DNA from: Actinobacteria bacterium 21-64-8
Lineage (GTDB): Bacteria > Pseudomonadota > Alphaproteobacteria > Sphingomonadales > Sphingomonadaceae
NCBI GenBank assembly: GCA_903970225.1
Contig: CAJCHR010000280.1
Coordinates: forward strand, 1-35,222
Reading direction: 5' to 3'
Length of the DNA stretch: 35,222 nucleotides
Part shown: positions 31,361-35,222 of the stretch, piece after piece
How positions within the stretch are numbered: position 1 is the first letter of the stretch
Layout of the letters: each line of letters begins with the position of its first letter
Position numbers and translations under genes: made by a program
The notes under the pieces: model-generated
What the model was told of the DNA's origin: nothing
What the model saw: only the letters and a program-made list of their open reading frames with translations
The model's database searches: none

Positions 31361-32605
31361 TCAGATGACGAAGAAGCCGTGCGTGCCGTCGCGCTCGAGC
31401 TGGTCGACCAGGCCGTATTCCCATTCGAGATAGGCCTGCATCGCGGCCTGTGCGTTGTCGGTGCCTTCGTATGGGCGCTTGTAGCGGCCTTCGGGACCGC
31501 GCGGGGGTGGGCCGCCGTCGGGGCCGGTTTCGAGATCCCCCTCGAACGCGCCGTCCAGCACGAGCACTTCCCAGCCCAGCTGCGCGAGCCACGAGGCGGT
31601 CATGTCGGCGCGCGGGCCGAGGTCGTCGGCGAGCACGATCCGCCCGCCGCGCACGGGGGCGAACTGATCGGCTTCCTGCACGAGCTGACCGCCGGGGGCG
31701 TTGCGGAAGCCGGCGATATGCCCGGCGGCGAATTCGGCGGGCTGGCGCACGTCGAAGCGGTAGAGCGTGCGTGCGCTGTCGGCTTCGAGGTGCGCGAACT
31801 CAGCTGCGTCGATGTGCCGCACGCCGGCCCGATACGCGACTTCGCGGGCCCGCTGCCGGGCGATATCGACGCCCCCACCTGCATCGGCGCCTACATCGAT
31901 ATCGACGCTCTCCTGCTGCCCGTGAGCGAGCGTCTGGCCTGCCAGCGTCCAGCCGATCGTGCCGTTGCGCAGCGCGAAGATGCGGTTGGGCAGCCCCGCG
32001 TTGATCAGCGACTGCGTGCCGATGATCGAGCGCGTGCGCCCCGCGCAGTTGACGATGATCGTCGTTGCGGGATCGGGCGCGGCGATCGGCGCGCGCAGCA
32101 CCAGTTCGGCGCCGGGCACGCTGCGCCCGGTGGGAATGCTCATCGTCGCATATTCTTCGAAGCGGCGCGCATCGAGGATCACGACATCGGCCTCGTCGTC
32201 GATCAGCGCCTGCACTTCGGGCGCGGGCAACGAGGGCGTCTGGCGGCGGTGCTCGACCAGTTCGCCGAACGCTTTCGAGTACGAATTGACGTCCTCGAAC
32301 AGCTCGTAACCCGCCTCGCGCCAACCCGCGAGGCCTCCTTCGAGTTCGTCGACCTGCGTGAAGCCGAGGTCCTTCAGCTGCGCGATCGCGTGCCCGGTCA
32401 GCCCCTCGCCGTTGTCATAAACCACGATCCGCGTGTCGCGGCGCGGGATGCGCCACTGCGCCTCGACCGCGATCCGGCGCAGCGGAAGCTGCGCGGCGAA
32501 CAGCGGATGGCCGAGTGCGAACTCGGCTTCCTCGCGCAGGTCGAGCAATACGATCTCTTCGCGCGCGATCAACGCGCTGCGGACTTGTACCGAGGTAACA
32601 CTCAT
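31361..32605 (-). CDS. Three-domain rhodanese protein with one active cysteine
   Basis: A 414-residue sulfurtransferase of three rhodanese-like domains. Domain 1 (about 1-105) has the loop VVYDNGEGLTG, in which the active-site Cys position is Asp64. Domain 2 (about 125-230) has the intact loop VNCAGRTRSI with Cys187. Domain 3 (about 260-375) has VLADDLGPRADM, again with Asp (327-328) for Cys. So only the middle domain can form a persulfide; the outer ones may bind partners. The ATG overlaps the dioxygenase TGA by 4 bases, implying tight coupling. In the operon it could move sulfane sulfur to or from the thiol dioxygenase substrate, which is inference. Confidence 0.87.
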   Translation of the reverse strand: MSVTSVQVRSALIAREEIVLLDLREEAEFALGHPLFAAQLPLRRIAVEAQWRIPRRDTRIVVYDNGEGLTGHAIAQLKDLGFTQVDELEGGLAGWREAGYELFEDVNSYSKAFGELVEHRRQTPSLPAPEVQALIDDEADVVILDARRFEEYATMSIPTGRSVPGAELVLRAPIAAPDPATTIIVNCAGRTRSIIGTQSLINAGLPNRIFALRNGTIGWTLAGQTLAHGQQESVDIDVGADAGGGVDIARQRAREVAYRAGVRHIDAAEFAHLEADSARTLYRFDVRQPAEFAAGHIAGFRNAPGGQLVQEADQFAPVRGGRIVLADDLGPRADMTASWLAQLGWEVLVLDGAFEGDLETGPDGGPPPRGPEGRYKRPYEGTDNAQAAMQAYLEWEYGLVDQLERDGTHGFFVI

Positions 32606-33219
32606 GTGCGCGCAGACCGGTCCCAGAGATTCGGCAGGACCGCATTGGCGTAGCCGGAGATGAACGGCTTGGGCGTACCGTCCGAATCATACGTCGCGCG
32701 TTCTACCGCGCCGATGTTGCCGCCGTAGACGTGGATCGAGACCGACGGCGCATCGCTGTACGCGTTGAAAACGCGGTGAATGTCTCCGCTGCGCGGATCG
32801 ATCGCCTCGACTTCGGCTTCGCCCAGCGTCACCGTCGGCCCGACTTGTTCGAGGCTACCGTTGGCGCGGCGCTGGTACTGCTCGACTCGCTCGGCGCCGC
32901 GCAGCACGCCGACGAGGCCCCAGACGCGGTGGTCGTGGATCGGCGTGCCCTGCCCGCCATCCCAGACGAACGAGACCACGCTGAACCGCTCGCGGCTGTC
33001 GCAGTGAAGCAGGTATTGCTGGTAGCGTTCGGGACTGGGCTTGGCGAACTGGTCGGGGAGCCAGTCGTCGCGCGAGACCAGCCGCGCGAGCAATGCTCCG
33101 CCGCTTTCGAGGATTTCGCTTTCGTCGCGTGCCCCATCGATCAGATCGGCGAGGCTGGTCACGAAACTGCGCAGTCGCGCGATGTTGGGCGCGACGGTAA
33201 GCCCTGCGAAGAGTGTCAC
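32602..33219 (-). CDS. Thiol dioxygenase (cysteine dioxygenase family, Gln-type; 3-mercaptopropionate-like)
   Basis: A 205-residue cupin iron enzyme that adds O2 to a thiol to give a sulfinate. Iron ligands are His95 and His97 (TPIHDHRVWG) and His148 (GDIHRVFN). The outer Ser-His-Tyr triad is visible as S161-x-H163-x-Y165 (SIHVYG). The Cys that crosslinks to Tyr in mammalian enzyme is replaced by Gly (VWGLVG). The substrate-carboxylate position reads RYQQYLLH, with Gln, the mark of bacterial 3-mercaptopropionate dioxygenases over Arg-type cysteine dioxygenases. The GTG start overlaps the SsuB TGA (GTGA). Substrate assignment is by motif only. Confidence 0.88.
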   Translation of the reverse strand: MTLFAGLTVAPNIARLRSFVTSLADLIDGARDESEILESGGALLARLVSRDDWLPDQFAKPSPERYQQYLLHCDSRERFSVVSFVWDGGQGTPIHDHRVWGLVGVLRGAERVEQYQRRANGSLEQVGPTVTLGEAEVEAIDPRSGDIHRVFNAYSDAPSVSIHVYGGNIGAVERATYDSDGTPKPFISGYANAVLPNLWDRSART

Positions 33220-34040
33220 CCGCGCGCCTCGTGTGCGGCAGGGAACAGGATCACGCTGGCGTCGCCCGGATTGCCGCCATGCCCGCCGCCGAGCAGCGAC
33301 AGCAGGCGCGGACGCAGACTGCGGGCGGTGTCGTGACGCTCGCCACGCGGGGCATCGACACGCTCCTGCGCGACGATGCGGCCCTGATCGAGGACGAGGA
33401 TGCGATCGGCGAGCGCGATCGCCTCATCGACGTCGTGCGTGACCATCAGGACCGCCGGGCGATGCGCGGCCCACAGCGCGAGCACGAGATCGTGCATCTT
33501 GATCCGGGTCAGCGCATCGAGCGCGGCGAAAGGCTCGTCGAGCAGCAGCAGCTTGGGCTCACGCACCAGTGCGCGGGCAAGCGCAACGCGCTGGGCCTCT
33601 CCGCCAGAGAGTGTCAGCGGCCAGGCATCGAGCCGGTGATCGAGGCCGACTTCGCCCAGTGCCTTCTCGGCCTTGGCACGGACTCGGCCCGACAAGCCTT
33701 TCAGTCCGAGCGCGACGTTACGCCAGACTTTCTTCCAAGGCAGCAGACGTGCGTCCTGGAACACCACCGCCCGCGACCTGGGGATCTGGATCGCCTGCCC
33801 GTCGCTCGGATCGAGCCCGGCCAGCGTACGCAGCAGCGTGGTCTTGCCCGAGCCCGAGCGGCCCAGCAGCGCCACGAACTCGCCCTCGGCGATTTCGAGA
33901 TCCAGCCCATCGATGATCGTGTTTTCGCCGAAGCGGCGGGTAAAACCGGAGAGCTTCACCACCGGATTTGCGGCAGGCAGTGCGGCGCGATCGGGGTGAA
34001 AACCCGCATGATCGTGAATAAACGTGAGGCGCGCGTCCAT
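33216..34040 (-). CDS. SsuB-like ABC transporter ATP-binding protein
   Basis: A 274-residue ATPase of the nitrate/sulfonate/taurine class. Walker A is GRSGSGKTT (60-68), the Q-loop VVFQDARLLPW, the signature LSGGEAQR, Walker B LLLLDEPFAALD, and the switch His in MVTHDVDEA. The ATG at 34040 is chosen because AAAAGGA precedes it by 6-7 nt; a GTG at 34064 also stays in frame. It is coupled by GTGA to the thiol dioxygenase and follows SsuC by 33 bp. It energises uptake through SsuC. Ligand inferred from the operon to be an organosulfur compound. Confidence 0.9.
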   Translation of the reverse strand: MDARLTFIHDHAGFHPDRAALPAANPVVKLSGFTRRFGENTIIDGLDLEIAEGEFVALLGRSGSGKTTLLRTLAGLDPSDGQAIQIPRSRAVVFQDARLLPWKKVWRNVALGLKGLSGRVRAKAEKALGEVGLDHRLDAWPLTLSGGEAQRVALARALVREPKLLLLDEPFAALDALTRIKMHDLVLALWAAHRPAVLMVTHDVDEAIALADRILVLDQGRIVAQERVDAPRGERHDTARSLRPRLLSLLGGGHGGNPGDASVILFPAAHEARG

Positions 34041-34073
34041 GGAAAATCCTTTTGAGGGCGTCACTTCAAGAAC

Positions 34074-34856
34074 TTACTGGGCGACGTTGCTGGGGCGCCA
34101 GACAAGCGCCCGCTTCTCGATCGCGCGGACGAACCAGTCGGCGAACAGGCCGAGCGCGGCGTAGACGATCAGGCACACCACGATGATGTCGGTGCGCAGG
34201 AAGTCGCGCGCGTTGTTGATCAGGTAGCCGAGGCCCGCCGACGCATTGATCTGTTCGGCGACCACCAGCACAAGGATCGCGATCGACAGCGAATAGCGCA
34301 GGCCGACCAGCAGCGAGGGCAATGCGCCGGGCAGGATCACGTGCCAGATCAGTTCGGCCTGCGAAAGACCGAGCGTGCGTGCACCCTCGATCAGCCGCAC
34401 GTCGACGCTGCGGATGCCGCTGTAGAGATTGAGGTAGATCGGAAAGGTCGAAGCGAATGCGATCAGCCCGATCTTGGGCGTCTCACCGATGCCGAACCAG
34501 ACGATGAACAGCGGCGTCAGCGCCAGCGTGGGAATCGTACGCTTGATCTGCATCAGCGGGTCGACCGCCACTTCGCCCTGCCGCGAAAGCCCGGCGATAA
34601 GCGCGAGCACGGTGCCGACGGTGATGCCGATCGCCAGTCCGACACCGACGCGCATCGTCGAGACCAGAAGATTCTCGGGCAGCTCGCCCGAGCGGACCAT
34701 GCCATAGAGCGTAGTGAGCACCGCCGAGGGCGCGGCGAGCGTGTGCGCCGGAATGATCCCGGTGCGCGATCCGAGCTCCCACACCAGCAGAAACACCAGC
34801 GGCGACAGCCAGCGCGACCGCCCGGTCGTCCTCAGTATTTGCTTCAGAACACGCAT
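34074..34856 (-). CDS. SsuC-like ABC transporter permease
   Basis: A 260-residue inner-membrane permease with about six hydrophobic segments. The family EAA loop appears as RLIEGARTLGLSQAELIWHVILPGALPSLLVGLR (about 150-183), with the conserved G at the usual spacing. PLFIVWFGIGETPK and INASAGLGYLINNARDF are also typical of SsuC/TauC/NrtB. It is the first gene of the six-gene organosulfur operon. The ATG at 34856 has no strong ribosome-binding site. The 281 bp upstream hold a perfect palindrome and the start of a divergent LysR regulator. Confidence 0.9.
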   Translation of the reverse strand: MRVLKQILRTTGRSRWLSPLVFLLVWELGSRTGIIPAHTLAAPSAVLTTLYGMVRSGELPENLLVSTMRVGVGLAIGITVGTVLALIAGLSRQGEVAVDPLMQIKRTIPTLALTPLFIVWFGIGETPKIGLIAFASTFPIYLNLYSGIRSVDVRLIEGARTLGLSQAELIWHVILPGALPSLLVGLRYSLSIAILVLVVAEQINASAGLGYLINNARDFLRTDIIVVCLIVYAALGLFADWFVRAIEKRALVWRPSNVAQ

Positions 34857-34906
34857 GTTTCAGACTCACCCGATCAGGGCGACAAGCCAACACGCTCAAC
34901 TCTACC

Positions 34907-34920
34907 AACTCAATTGAGTT
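34907..34920. promoter_or_regulatory. Perfect 14-bp palindrome upstream of the organosulfur operon
   Basis: AACTCAATTGAGTT is self-complementary over all 14 bases and lies 51-64 bp upstream of the SsuC start, in the gap shared with the divergent LysR gene. T-rich sequence follows. LysR-family regulators usually bind such dyads (T-N11-A type); a terminator for something transcribed leftward is a weaker alternative. Candidate operator. Confidence 0.5.
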
Positions 34921-35137
34921 TTTCTATCGGCATAGCAGCGACGCTCATATCCGGCAGCGTTCCGGCTCATGGATTGATGAAGTATCTCAAAAACAAGGAA
35001 AAAATGTTCTTGGACCCCGTTCGATAGAAATGCTTGACCGTTGCTAATCTCTACTATTTTGATTGATTATATGTGGCATGGCACAGGGCAGGCAGGATCA
35101 CCCGCCCCTCCCGATTTTGCGCGAAAGTCATGGCGAA
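34921..35137. promoter_or_regulatory. A+T-rich divergent promoter region between SsuC and LysR genes
   Basis: With the palindrome just upstream, the 34857-35137 gap is 281 bp with no gene. Its part at 34980-35080 is much more A+T-rich than the rest of the window. TTGACC at 35034-35039 followed by TACTAT (35052-35057) or GATTAT (35065-35070) are promoter-like but have poor spacing (12 or 25 bp), so no promoter is claimed. No transcription start can be fixed by eye. Confidence 0.35.
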
Positions 35138-35222
35138 ATGCCCGTCAACCTGCCCACCAACCTGCTGCGAAGCTTCGTCGCGATCGTCGAGACCGGCTCG
35201 ATGCTCAACGCGTCCGAGCGCG
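35138..35222 (+). CDS. LysR-family transcriptional regulator (5' end, partial)
   Basis: The first 28 codons read NLPTNLLRSFVAIVETGSML, then NASER, the beginning of the winged-helix HTH of LysR-type regulators (usual start: NLxLLRxFVAVxETGSMxxAAERL). It runs off the window. An in-frame ATG at 35078 would add 20 residues; the 35138 start fits the family better. It is divergent from the organosulfur operon, the standard arrangement for its regulator. Effector unknown. Confidence 0.8.
   Translation, partial: MPVNLPTNLLRSFVAIVETGSMLNASER

Overview
The window is high-GC DNA with dense, alternating operons, many 1- or 4-base start/stop overlaps (ATGA, GTGA, TGATG) and frequent GTG/TTG starts. The gene content (DUF6152/DUF6644 proteins, an SDHAF4/DUF1674 homologue, NodT-type outer-membrane factor, N-carbamoylputrescine amidase, an RsmB-like methyltransferase) fits a chromosome of an alphaproteobacterium of the Sphingomonadales. 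This is inferred from gene families, not from a marker gene. There is no prophage, transposase, integrase or CRISPR array.

Layout. 1-5.3 kb: end of an Ala-rich protein, pyroglutamyl peptidase, DUF427 protein, GMC oxidoreductase, exported membrane dipeptidase, an SDR enzyme with Phe at the catalytic Tyr position, and an exported RidA-like protein. 5.3-8.25 kb: a coupled minus-strand operon of membrane-bound di-haem cytochrome c, anchored parvulin-like isomerase and a HupE/UreJ-type membrane protein. 8.4-12.1 kb: divergently, two tandem copies of an exported-protein/DUF6152 gene pair, facing two DUF6644 membrane proteins. 12.1-14.5 kb: a glutathione S-transferase fused to a truncated old yellow enzyme, then a TauD-type dioxygenase with a palindrome upstream. 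14.6-18.8 kb: exported methyltransferase, dienelactone hydrolase, a phosphodiesterase pseudogene with two internal deletions, SnoaL-like protein, MDR oxidoreductase and a frameshifted small exported protein. 19.0-22.6 kb: housekeeping block (tRNA-Lys, folK, aguB-like, msrA, rsmB-like, DUF1674). 22.6-23.4 kb: repeat-bearing spacer and a possible small membrane protein. 23.4-27.7 kb: EmrA-EmrB-NodT tripartite drug efflux operon. 27.7-29.3 kb: REP-like inverted repeat, LLM-family oxidoreductase and thioredoxin 2. 29.3-34.9 kb: a six-gene organosulfur operon (SsuC, SsuB, thiol dioxygenase, triple-rhodanese protein, SsuD-like monooxygenase, SsuA-like lipoprotein), with a divergent LysR-type regulator starting at the right edge.

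The two parts most likely to hold something poorly described are (i) the 5.3-12.1 kb envelope cluster, where four exported or membrane proteins carry an N-terminal His after the predicted signal cleavage or are small multi-spanning partners, suggesting a metal or redox role by analogy with CopC/CopD, and (ii) the organosulfur operon, which couples sulfonate-type uptake to a Gln-type thiol dioxygenase and a three-domain rhodanese with one active cysteine. A third theme is gene decay: three genes between 12 and 19 kb show internal deletions or a frameshift.
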